Assembly (NCBI RefSeq): GCF_018613195.1
Contig: NZ_JAGGQQ010000011.1
Coordinates: forward strand, 292,474 to 356,473
DNA from: Bacillus sp. ISL-45
Lineage (GTDB): Bacteria > Bacillota > Bacilli > Bacillales > Cytobacillaceae
Length of the DNA: 64,000 nucleotides
Direction: 5' to 3'
Shown here: in pieces, positions 57,251-64,000 of the stretch
How the letters are laid out: each line of letters opens with the position of its first letter
Numbering within the stretch: the stretch's first letter is position 1
Made by a program: the position numbers and the translations under genes
Notes under the pieces: model-generated
Databases searched by the model: none
The model's input: only the letters and a program-made list of their open reading frames with translations
Told to the model about the DNA's origin: nothing

Positions 57251-58381
57251 ATGGCTGGAATATGGGTCAATCTTTATAGAAAAATGGTTTCAACTTTAAT
57301 TATTATTGTTTGCACATTCAGTTTTTTTCTAATAGCCGGTTTCATTTCTTCTTCGAACATCAGCATTTTTAAATTCAAAGTAAACGGAGATATTGGAGCA
57401 GAAGTTTTCCTGAGGATCATAAGTTATGAGAACCCATTGATTGGACATGCATTGACAGGGTCCAATGCTGATTTACCCATATTTTCTACTGGATTCAAAT
57501 TGCTTACAAACATTGAGATGAATGATCTTAGGAGTCTGGTCAGGACTGGAATCCCAGGGTTTATGGCATTTGATTCAAACTTTCTAATTGCCGATGAAGG
57601 TGTTGATTTTACGGATATCCCAATCGAATCTGCTCCTCCAATGGAGGTTCTGCTGCAGGAAAGGAATATGGCAGCGAATGAATTGAAGGAGCTGAACAGC
57701 GGGAAAATATATACCGGTTCATCACCAACAGAAAAATCGGTATTCATTTATCATACTCATAGTTGGGAATCCTACCTGCCATTGCTTGGACTGGAAGGGG
57801 CAGAGAATGAAAATGAAGCTGTTGATGGAAAGACGAATATCACCATTGTTGGTGATTTGCTCGGAACGGAATTGGAGAAGCGAGGGATTGGAGCAAGCGT
57901 AGATAAGACCAATATAGGCCAGGAGCTGGATAAAAAAGGATGGCTGACACATAAGTCATACGAAGTTTCTCGGTCATTGGTTCAAGAGGCAATGGCTGGC
58001 AATAAGAAATTAGAATATTTTATTGATCTTCACCGAGACTCTGTAAGGAAGGATTCGACCACAACAACGATCAATAATGAGCCTTATGCCAGATTAGTTT
58101 TTGTAATAGGCGAGGAAAATAAGAACTTTCAGAAGAACCTGAAGTTCGCAAACGACCTTCATAAAATCCTTAATAAGAATTATCCAGGCATCAGCAAGGG
58201 AGTATTACCCAAAAAGGGAATCGGCGTAGATGGAATATACAATCAGGATCTGCATGCAAACACACTGGTAGTAGAGGTTGGCGGTGTTGACAACAATATG
58301 AGGGAATTGAAGAATACAATAGAAGCGTTAGCAGATGCGATCAGCCAGCTTTACTGGGAGGCGGAAGAAGTCAATGGCTGA
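57251..58381 (+). CDS. spoIIP: Stage II sporulation protein P (peptidoglycan amidase/endopeptidase)
   Basis: A 376-residue protein: one N-terminal membrane helix (~14-33), a variable external linker and a C-terminal hydrolase domain with VFIYHTHSWESYLP (metal His/Glu), YFIDLHRDSVRKD (second metal site) and LVVEVGGVDNN (catalytic Glu). SpoIIP digests septal peptidoglycan during engulfment with SpoIID and SpoIIM. It is a little shorter than B. subtilis SpoIIP and the gpr gene, its usual neighbour, is absent, so it may be a paralogue. AAAGGGTGA precedes ATG 57251. A small membrane protein gene overlaps its stop. Confidence 0.9.
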   Translation: MAGIWVNLYRKMVSTLIIIVCTFSFFLIAGFISSSNISIFKFKVNGDIGAEVFLRIISYENPLIGHALTGSNADLPIFSTGFKLLTNIEMNDLRSLVRTGIPGFMAFDSNFLIADEGVDFTDIPIESAPPMEVLLQERNMAANELKELNSGKIYTGSSPTEKSVFIYHTHSWESYLPLLGLEGAENENEAVDGKTNITIVGDLLGTELEKRGIGASVDKTNIGQELDKKGWLTHKSYEVSRSLVQEAMAGNKKLEYFIDLHRDSVRKDSTTTTINNEPYARLVFVIGEENKNFQKNLKFANDLHKILNKNYPGISKGVLPKKGIGVDGIYNQDLHANTLVVEVGGVDNNMRELKNTIEALADAISQLYWEAEEVNG

Positions 58382-58568
58382 ATATCATGAAAAATATCTC
58401 TGGCTCGTATGGACGATAGCCACTTCGCTGTTATCGTATTATTATTTTCCGTTCACGGTTACACTTACATTTTTCTTATCAGGAATCATGGTAAGCAGTA
58501 AATGCCTGATCGAGGATTTTATAAACCTGCAGCAGGACGATGAAAAGCAGAACGAAAAAAACCATTGA
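58374..58568 (+). CDS. Small membrane protein cotranscribed with spoIIP
   Basis: A 64-residue protein with two hydrophobic helices (~9-26, YLWLVWTIATSLLSYYYF, and ~28-42, TVTLTFFLSGIMVSS) and a charged C-terminus rich in Asp/Glu/Gln/Lys. ATG 58374 overlaps the spoIIP stop (ATGGCTGA) after GGCGGAAGAAG, so it is coupled. No family is recognised; a structural partner of SpoIIP is inference. Confidence 0.65.
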   Translation: MAEYHEKYLWLVWTIATSLLSYYYFPFTVTLTFFLSGIMVSSKCLIEDFINLQQDDEKQNEKNH

Positions 58569-58597
58569 AGCCTGTGCTGTGGCTTCAATGGTTTTTG
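58557..58597 (+). terminator. Terminator after the spoIIP unit
   Basis: AAACCATTGAAGCC-N8-GGCTTCAATGGTTT followed by TTGC; T-run short but stem very stable. Confidence 0.8.
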
Positions 58598-58605
58598 CAT
58601 TATTT

Positions 58606-58788
58606 GGCTGTTTTCGTGAAGAGCCTGCTAAAATCCTAAAGCCGATTTTAACGTGATAAAAAACCATTTTGTAGGTCGGTATTAAGTGTGCAAGCTCTTT
58701 TCTCATAAGATGCTTTTATTTTGTGAAGAAACATAGGTCATTCAATCCTATTTTGTAGTCAATAGCAACAAAGTTTGAGAAAAGAGCC
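58606..58788 (+). mobile_element. MITE-like element, copy B (full length)
   Basis: A 183-bp element starting GGCTGTTTTCGTGAAGAGCC and ending GTTTGAGAAAAGAGCC; the ends are imperfect inverted repeats. It shares GGTCGGTATTAAG, CTCTTTTCTCA and CATTCAATCCTATTTTGTAG with copy A on the other strand, and its last 50 bases with copies C and D. No coding capacity. Confidence 0.7.
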
Positions 58789-58790
58789 CT

Positions 58791-59741
58791 TTATTTAAAC
58801 CAGCCCTTTTTCCTGAACCAGAAGAACATGGTCATTCCAATGACAAACATGGCAAACAATGCTCCAAAGTATCCAAATTGCCAGGAGAGTTCCGGCATAT
58901 TCTCAAAATTCATCCCGTAGATTCCCGCTATGAAGGTGAGGGGCATGAAAATGGTTGTAATCACAGTCAGCACTTTCATTACCCTATTGGTTTCATGTGA
59001 ATTGATTGACAAGTAGCTGTCCCGCATATCTGTTGTCAGTTCACGGCTTGCTTCCACCTTTTCTGCCAGTCTCAATAAATGGTCATGAATATCGGCGAAA
59101 TATTCTTTTTGTTCAAGCACTCCTGATAGACGATGAGAATTAATCATCCTGTATACCAAATCCCTCATTGGAGTGATGGTATGCCTTAATGAGAGCAGTT
59201 CATGTCTAGTATCAAATAAGTCTTCAAGAAGTTCCTCCATTGACCGGTCGGCTGAATTCTCATCAATATCATTCAATAAATCCTCTATTCGATATACATG
59301 AGGAAAATAATTATCGACTATCTTATCCAAAACATGATAGAGAACAATCGATGGGTTCCATTCACCAGGTGCCTTTGCAAACTCTAATCTCTTCCAGACA
59401 TCTTCTACTTCACTTGTGCGGACGCTATGGTATGTAACAATGTAGTTCTGTCCAAGGAATAAATCAACCTCTTCTTTTTGCATAGACTCCCCGTTCAATG
59501 CCTGAAAAACAAAAAAATGATAATCATCATAATAATCGAGCTTAGGTCTTTGAAGTGTATGGATACAATCTTCAATGGATAAAGGGTGAAACTGTAATGG
59601 CGCGTTCAATAATCGGATTTCTTCATCAGTAGGTTCACTGAAATCGATCCAATACCAATGATTAGTGTCTGATAGCAATGCGTCGATGCTTAGACCAGTT
59701 TGGATGTCCCCTGAAGGACTAACAGAAATTGTACGTATCAT
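58791..59741 (-). CDS. CorA-family divalent cation transporter (second copy)
   Basis: A 316-residue CorA with N-terminal soluble domain (HWYWIDFSEPTDEEIRLLNAPLQFHPLSIEDCI in outline), the coiled-coil MRDLVYRMINSHR and two C-terminal helices separated by the FIAGIYGMNFENMPEL loop with the GMN signature, ending FRKKGWFK. It resembles YfjQ of B. subtilis. GGGAG precedes the start at 59741. It is monocistronic and its 3' end abuts MITE-like copy B. Two CorA genes 2 kb apart are likely specialised for different conditions or cations. Confidence 0.9.
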   Translation of the reverse strand: MIRTISVSPSGDIQTGLSIDALLSDTNHWYWIDFSEPTDEEIRLLNAPLQFHPLSIEDCIHTLQRPKLDYYDDYHFFVFQALNGESMQKEEVDLFLGQNYIVTYHSVRTSEVEDVWKRLEFAKAPGEWNPSIVLYHVLDKIVDNYFPHVYRIEDLLNDIDENSADRSMEELLEDLFDTRHELLSLRHTITPMRDLVYRMINSHRLSGVLEQKEYFADIHDHLLRLAEKVEASRELTTDMRDSYLSINSHETNRVMKVLTVITTIFMPLTFIAGIYGMNFENMPELSWQFGYFGALFAMFVIGMTMFFWFRKKGWFK

Positions 59742-59906
59742 AAATTCTCCCGGAAAACTGTAATCTAGGCCATTTTATTATGATTGCTTATTAGACAAAG
59801 CAAGCAATCGTCAAAGATGTTAATAACCTCTTTCTATTATATTAGCAATGATGTCCAGGAATCAAAGCAGAAGCCATGAGCATATTAATTGGCAGAGACA
59901 GGAAGG

Positions 59907-60419
59907 TTACTTCAAGTCACCGAATGAAGGATGATGGAAAAAAAGCAGTATTGCTATAATGGGAATAGAAAGCAATATGCCATATAAAGGCCGTTTATAG
60001 TGGATACCGAGAACAGAAAACATAATGACATTGAAGAGAGCCGAATTAATTATTCCCCATCCATTTTCATAAATAAACATTCCAGTCCTTTGGAAAAAGT
60101 ATTCAACAACAGTAAATATAGTTACCCATGCAGCTAGATAGGATAGAGTATTTTTAAACTTTTTTGGGATATGTTTTAGATAGATCATTAACACGATGGG
60201 GATGATGATCAAACTAAATGCCAACTCAATGAATGTATGATTCAGCCAAGGTGATTTTGGCTTATAAGCCCATAACGTATGATTGAAGAATATAAAGTTA
60301 TACATTAAATTACATATTATATAAAATTGAATCGTTGGATAGAAATTCTCCCATCGTTTCCAGTCAACCAAAAAATAAGCAAGTATCAGAACCACCGCCA
60401 CAGTAATAGCAAGAAACAT
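59907..60419 (-). CDS. CBO0543-family integral membrane protein
   Basis: A 170-residue protein with five helices. The signature WKRWENFYPTIQFYIICNLMYNFIFF followed by LWAYKP and a later VEYFFQRTGMFIYENGW pattern is typical of CBO0543-type proteins in spore-forming bacteria. Function is unknown. AGGAAG precedes the ATG at 60419. It is monocistronic. Confidence 0.75.
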   Translation of the reverse strand: MFLAITVAVVLILAYFLVDWKRWENFYPTIQFYIICNLMYNFIFFNHTLWAYKPKSPWLNHTFIELAFSLIIIPIVLMIYLKHIPKKFKNTLSYLAAWVTIFTVVEYFFQRTGMFIYENGWGIINSALFNVIMFSVLGIHYKRPLYGILLSIPIIAILLFFHHPSFGDLK

Positions 60420-60507
60420 AACATGACTTCCTTTTTTATTTTGTCATAGTCTTTCCAATTGCAGGGTTCAAAATACAAAACAAGGTTTTGCCAGGAGGAT
60501 GTTTGAG

Positions 60508-60891
60508 ATGCTGCACCATGTTGAAATCAATGTAACAGATCTAAATAAAGCCAGTGAATTTTGGGGCTGGTTTCTAAGTGAGTTGAAATATGAAGTCTAT
60601 CAGGAATGGGATAGGGGCATAAGTTGGAAGTTTAATACGACCTATATAGTTTTTGTACAAGCCGAAGAAAAGTTTATTAAATCTGGATATCACCGATCCC
60701 GCGTGGGTTTGAATCACCTTGCTTTTTATGCAGAATCACGAGAACAGGTGGATCAAATGACGGCAAAACTTAAGGAAAGAGATCTTACCATCCTTTATCA
60801 AGATAGACACCCTTTTGCAGGGGGAACAGATCACTATGCAGTATTTTTTGAAGGACCTGATCGCATGAAGGTTGAATTGGTTGCACCATGA
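60508..60891 (+). CDS. VOC-family (glyoxalase/dioxygenase) protein
   Basis: A 127-residue protein: LHHVEINVTDLNKASEFWGW at the N-terminus, GLNHLAFYAESREQVDQM at the start of the second half and HYAVFFEGPDRMKVELV at the end, giving the His/His/Glu metal pattern of the vicinal-oxygen-chelate fold. ATG 60508 is 9 bases after AGGAGG; ATG 60499 overlaps it. Substrate unknown. Confidence 0.85.
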   Translation: MLHHVEINVTDLNKASEFWGWFLSELKYEVYQEWDRGISWKFNTTYIVFVQAEEKFIKSGYHRSRVGLNHLAFYAESREQVDQMTAKLKERDLTILYQDRHPFAGGTDHYAVFFEGPDRMKVELVAP

Positions 60892-60981
60892 ACGACATTG
60901 ATAAATTTTTTCCAAGTGTAACTTCCTGATTTAAGGGAAAAGTATTTTACTTTTGTAAATTAGGAGGCATTGGAAAAAGTT

Positions 60982-61713
60982 ATGGCAGAAGCATTTTTAG
61001 GGATTGTCATCTCTGCAATGGCAACAGGAATCGGAGCACTTCCAGTTTTGTTTCTAAATAATGTCTCATCAAGGTTAAAATCATTACTCCTTGGTTATGC
61101 TTCGGGGATAATGATGGCGGCCACAACCTTCAGTTTGATACCAGAATCTTTGAAATCATCAAATATCTGGGTATTATCCATCGGTATGTTATTAGGGACA
61201 TTTGTATTAAATTTTATTAATTCGAAGACGGAAGATCTGGACACAAGTGACTTTAAATTTTTATCAGGTGTTAATCGAAAAACATTAGTCATCATTACAG
61301 CAATAACACTGCATAATTTGCCCGAGGGGCTTTCAGTCGGAGTTAGTTACGGTACCGGGGAAGAAAATCTTGGTTCAATCATTGCCTTTGCAATCGGCCT
61401 GCAAAATGCACCTGAAGGATTTCTCGTTGGACTTTATTTAATCCATCAGAAAATGTCTAGGATGAAGGCCCTTTTGATTGCTACCTTTACGGGAGCTGTA
61501 GAAATAGTAACGGCAGCAATTGGATATTTCCTCGCTTCTGAAGTGGAAGGTCTTGTACCCTATGGATTGAGTTTTGCCGCGGGGGCAATGCTCTTCGTCA
61601 TATACAAAGAACTGATCCCGGAAAGCCAGGAAGATCATCATGTGAAATTTCCAACGTATTCATTTATCCTCGGCTTGATTTCAATGCTCTACCTCACTAT
61701 ACATTTCGGTTAG
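60982..61713 (+). CDS. ZIP-family divalent metal transporter
   Basis: A 243-residue protein with eight helices. The binuclear metal site is ITLHNLPEGLSVGVSYG (helix 4) and GLQNAPEGFLVGLYL (helix 5). ZIP proteins import Zn2+ or Fe2+, though some bacterial members work as exporters. ATG 60982 is 14 bases from AGGAGG, somewhat far; TTG 60970 in frame is only 2 bases from it, so the start is uncertain. Confidence 0.9.
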   Translation: MAEAFLGIVISAMATGIGALPVLFLNNVSSRLKSLLLGYASGIMMAATTFSLIPESLKSSNIWVLSIGMLLGTFVLNFINSKTEDLDTSDFKFLSGVNRKTLVIITAITLHNLPEGLSVGVSYGTGEENLGSIIAFAIGLQNAPEGFLVGLYLIHQKMSRMKALLIATFTGAVEIVTAAIGYFLASEVEGLVPYGLSFAAGAMLFVIYKELIPESQEDHHVKFPTYSFILGLISMLYLTIHFG

Positions 61714-61836
61714 TAAAAGACCTTGAATTCGAGGCCATAAAACTTCCATTAGACAGGAAATGGCCGGAATAAAAATTTTGGGTAAAACGAAGAGAGTCTG
61801 GTATTCTAATGGTATATATACTAGGAGGGATCATTT

Positions 61837-62070
61837 ATGGGAGAATGCAATATTGACCACAGCAAAACGGATGTCCAGGAAAAATATCAATCACAAAAGG
61901 AATTCCTTCCACAGGACATGCATCCATTGTTCAACCGATTTTTTGAGGAAGAACATACCCAGGACATCTTGAACGAGGTATTTCATTTGTTAAAGAAGTA
62001 TGACCTTGCGACAGAGGAAGAAAGAAGCGAACGGAACAATAGATTGAACTTAGTTCTAAAGAATGTATAA
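61837..62070 (+). CDS. 77-residue acidic helical protein of unknown function
   Basis: ATG 61837 has AGGAGGGA at 7-9 bases. The product is charged and helical (DMHPLFNRFFEEEHTQDILNEVFHLLKKYDLA in outline), no Cys motif beyond Cys4, no membrane segment. Its own terminator follows. The features look like a small group-conserved bacillar protein but I cannot name it. Confidence 0.65.
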   Translation: MGECNIDHSKTDVQEKYQSQKEFLPQDMHPLFNRFFEEEHTQDILNEVFHLLKKYDLATEEERSERNNRLNLVLKNV

Positions 62071-62073
62071 TTG

Positions 62074-62105
62074 AGTGCAAAGGGGCCATGTGCTCCTTTT
62101 TTTTG
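62074..62105 (+). terminator. Terminator after the 77-residue protein gene
   Basis: AAAGGGGC-CATGT-GCTCCTTT (one G-U) followed by TTTTT. Confidence 0.8.
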
Positions 62106-62284
62106 TGGAGTAATTCAGAGTTAACAACTCAAAAGAAGAATTGAAAGCAAACATGAATTTCCAGAAGATTCTTTGTTTATTTTGTAAAAGAAAAACATAT
62201 TGTCAGGAAAAACCAGAAGGAGTAAAATTAGGTGGATATTTCGATATCCAAAATAATTTGAATGATTCGAAAGAAGAGGAATGT

Positions 62285-63553
62285 ATGGAAAGTCCTTCAC
62301 AAATAACTAAGAGGAATGAAAAGAATAGCATTATAAATGGTGTCGCTTCAACAATTGTCACAAGTATGAGCAATAACTACTTCGCATTATTTGCAATTAG
62401 TGTTCTTGGTGCCACGAATTATCAGGTTGGGTTAATCAGTTCTCTGCCTCAAATAGTTGGCATGTTCGCTATGATCCTTGCTACCGTAATCATGGGCAGG
62501 CTGAGAGAAAAAAAGAGGTTTACTGGTACCTCGATTTTGTTTACTCGTTTATTTTTGCCAGGAATGTTTTTGGTCATTTACCTGCCGGAAGAATACAGGG
62601 CCTGGACATTTGTATTACTGATTGGCCTTATGAATCTTCCCGGTTCCTTCGCGATGCTTAGCTGGCAGTCATTTATCGGAGACCTTATTTCAGACAGCCG
62701 CAGGAGCAGTTTTTTTAGTGAGAGGAACAGGATACTGACCATTGCTGGTATGTTTACGACATTGATGATTGGAGTAGGGCTGCAATGGTTTGATAAGTCG
62801 GATCCACTGCCATATCAAATCCTCTTCATTCTCGCATTCCTCTTTGGGATAGTAGAAGTAGTGTATTTAAATAGACATATAGAACAGAAGAAAGAAATTG
62901 TTAGAGATAAGAAACGATTTAATTTTGGCTGGGATGCTTATAAACATAAACCATTCATTTATTTCTTGATCTGCGGCTTGTTCTTCAACTTTGCCTGGCA
63001 GCTGGCCTGGCCTTTGTTTAATATTTACAACATCAAAGTCGCTCATATGACTGGGTTCTGGATCAGCATCATAACTGTGGCGAATCAAGTTGGCCAGATC
63101 ATCAGTTTTAAGTGGTGGGGAAGGATGGCTGACAAGCACAGCAATGCAAAAATGCTGGCGATTACAGCGGTAGGAATGGCATCGGCCCCATTCCTAACGA
63201 TACTCTCAACAAATATGTATTACCTGACCTTCGTCAACTTTACTTCTGGTCTGTTTGTTTCGGGAACCGTGCTTTTGTTATTTAATCAGCTGCTGGAAGT
63301 GACGAAGGAGGAGAATCGGGGAAGCTTTATCGCACAATACAATATCCTGTTAGCGATAATTGGTTTTATTGCACCGCAGGTTGGGGTTTACCTGCTTCAA
63401 TTAAGTTCAATTGATACGGCCATGAATCTTGCGGCAGTCTTAAGATTGGTATCTGGCGCTGTATTTTTACTATTCTATATCTATATGAAAATTGATAGGG
63501 AAGCGGACCGCCATCTGCTGGACCAGGCAACTCAAATAGGAAAACAAGGATAG
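62285..63553 (+). CDS. MFS transporter
   Basis: About 422 residues with twelve helices: NSIINGVASTIVTSMSNNYFALFAISVLGATNYQVGL in outline at the start, TVIMGRLREKKRFTG as motif-A region and WWGRMADKHSNAKMLAI in the second half. Substrate unpredictable. ATG 62285 with GAAGAGGA upstream is preferred; the frame is open 48 codons further to ATG 62141, and that extension contains several Cys and looks unlike MFS N-termini. Confidence 0.82.
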   Translation: MESPSQITKRNEKNSIINGVASTIVTSMSNNYFALFAISVLGATNYQVGLISSLPQIVGMFAMILATVIMGRLREKKRFTGTSILFTRLFLPGMFLVIYLPEEYRAWTFVLLIGLMNLPGSFAMLSWQSFIGDLISDSRRSSFFSERNRILTIAGMFTTLMIGVGLQWFDKSDPLPYQILFILAFLFGIVEVVYLNRHIEQKKEIVRDKKRFNFGWDAYKHKPFIYFLICGLFFNFAWQLAWPLFNIYNIKVAHMTGFWISIITVANQVGQIISFKWWGRMADKHSNAKMLAITAVGMASAPFLTILSTNMYYLTFVNFTSGLFVSGTVLLLFNQLLEVTKEENRGSFIAQYNILLAIIGFIAPQVGVYLLQLSSIDTAMNLAAVLRLVSGAVFLLFYIYMKIDREADRHLLDQATQIGKQG

Positions 63554-63560
63554 AAATCAT

Positions 63561-63588
63561 TCCCGGTCTCTTCTGGCCGGGATTTTTT
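63561..63588 (+). terminator. Terminator after the last MFS gene
   Basis: TCCCGG-N10-CCGGGA followed by TTTTTT. Confidence 0.8.
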
Positions 63589-63649
63589 ATGGTTAAGGAA
63601 TTTATAAAAGTTATTGAGTAGTGGATAACTCTCTGAAGTTTTCTTAATC

Positions 63650-63988
63650 CAGCTCCAGCGCCTAGCCCCTCGAGTCGCTTGTCTAGCTGCGGCTCCTAAC
63701 TCCTCGAGACGTTTCGGTCCTGCCAATGAAGTCAAAGAGCGACTTCACTGTCAGGCCCTCCAACGCTTGTCGGAGTTGGGCAGTCGCCTCCGCTTTTCGA
63801 ATTGTCTAGTGTCGCCTCCTAGAAACTCCGAAACTTCAACTCCGCCGGCAGGGTCGGAGTCTCCAGTTTCTGCGTTTCTAAGCAGTCGGCTATACTTTTC
63901 GAGTTCGGCCCTGCCAATGAAGTCAAAGAACGACTTCACTGTCAGGCCCTCCAGCGCTTTTCGGGGCTGACCGAGGCGCTTCCGCTTT
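63650..63988 (+). repeat. Dispersed intergenic repeat, copy 2
   Basis: Begins TCCAGCTCCAGCGCCTAGCC like copy 1 (3513-3890), continues CTAGCTGCGGCTCCTAACTC then CTCGAGACG, and contains two sub-units TGCCAATGAAGTCAAAGA(G/A)CG then ACTTCACTGTCAGGCCCTCC with internal inverted repeat GAAGTC/GACTTC. A middle insertion (about 63795-63905) replaces the corresponding part of copy 1. It runs to near the window edge. Frames through it on both strands are accidental. Confidence 0.8.
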
Positions 63989-64000
63989 TCTAATTCACTA

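Noticed and set aside
63532..63970. Several frames on both strands at the right edge
   Set aside because: They fall in the dispersed repeat copy 2; none has a ribosome site or family resemblance.
1..64000. tRNA or rRNA genes, prophage genes, insertion-sequence transposases
   Set aside because: None was seen on reading; a tRNA scan would be needed to exclude a single tRNA.

Overview
The window reads as a chromosomal segment of a low-to-moderate GC, endospore-forming member of the Bacillaceae. The grounds are SpoIIP, a LysM/GH18 spore-lysin (SleL/YaaH type), the CcpN-PSRP-PPDK block, YkoS/YkoT-like genes, strong AGGAGG-type ribosome sites, frequent TTG/GTG starts, and Rho-independent terminators after most transcription units. 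No rRNA, tRNA, CRISPR, prophage or transposase gene is visible. Gene content resembles Mesobacillus, Neobacillus or Cytobacillus, but the genus is an inference from memory of such genomes.

Layout. 1-3.5 kb: end of a molybdenum formate dehydrogenase with its DUF1641 partner, FdhD and a Mug-type glycosylase. 3.5-5.1 kb: a dispersed repeat, GNAT and VanZ-like genes, and a probable minus-strand small RNA. 5.2-12.2 kb: PpiB, a SatD/SatE-like pair under a palindrome-covered promoter, a photolyase-family protein, a DMT exporter divergent from a MocR regulator, and ExoA. 12.3-13.05 kb: an array of about 14 hairpin-forming 52-bp units. 13.3-17.4 kb: ccpN, PSRP and ppdK, controlling flux around PEP/pyruvate. 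18-25.4 kb: SUV3-like helicase, spore lysin, phasin-like/UbiB pair, membrane protein. 25.6-31.7 kb: small membrane and STAS genes, CBS protein, threonine aldolase, GNAT, and a tightly coupled four-gene operon (ABM/heme-monooxygenase-like, helical protein, B12-binding sensor, PAS-STAS protein).

32-35.3 kb: a secreted subtilisin, an HTH-TPR (RRNPP-type) regulator, and immediately behind it a 29-codon secreted-peptide gene. The order protease-regulator-peptide parallels nprA-nprR-nprX, so this is the best candidate for an undescribed signalling system. It is followed by a 42-codon acidic peptide gene with its own terminator and a PD-(D/E)XK/XPD-type helicase. 37.7-45 kb: a 135-bp element with terminal inverted repeats, an ECF sigma/anti-sigma pair, a UDG-superfamily protein, a TipA-like MerR regulator with a 19-bp-spacer promoter, a DUF1232 protein, an RsbR-type STAS remnant cut by a MITE-like element, an FtsH paralogue and an MFS exporter. 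45-52.5 kb: YkoS/YkoT/GtrA surface-glycosylation genes, UppP, a small YpzG-like gene, an ABC exporter, GNAT, and a second 52-bp-period hairpin array. 52.5-64 kb: class A PBP, DUF421 pseudogene, a small secreted protein whose promoter spacer holds a CsoR-like palindrome, two CorA transporters, SpoIIP, CBO0543-like, VOC, ZIP and MFS genes, and a second copy of the 3.5-kb dispersed repeat.

Recurring themes are repeated small mobile-like elements between genes, several STAS/RsbR-type sensors, and several very short genes lying behind regulators or in front of transporters and enzymes. All functions are assigned by reading the translations by eye; no database search was possible.
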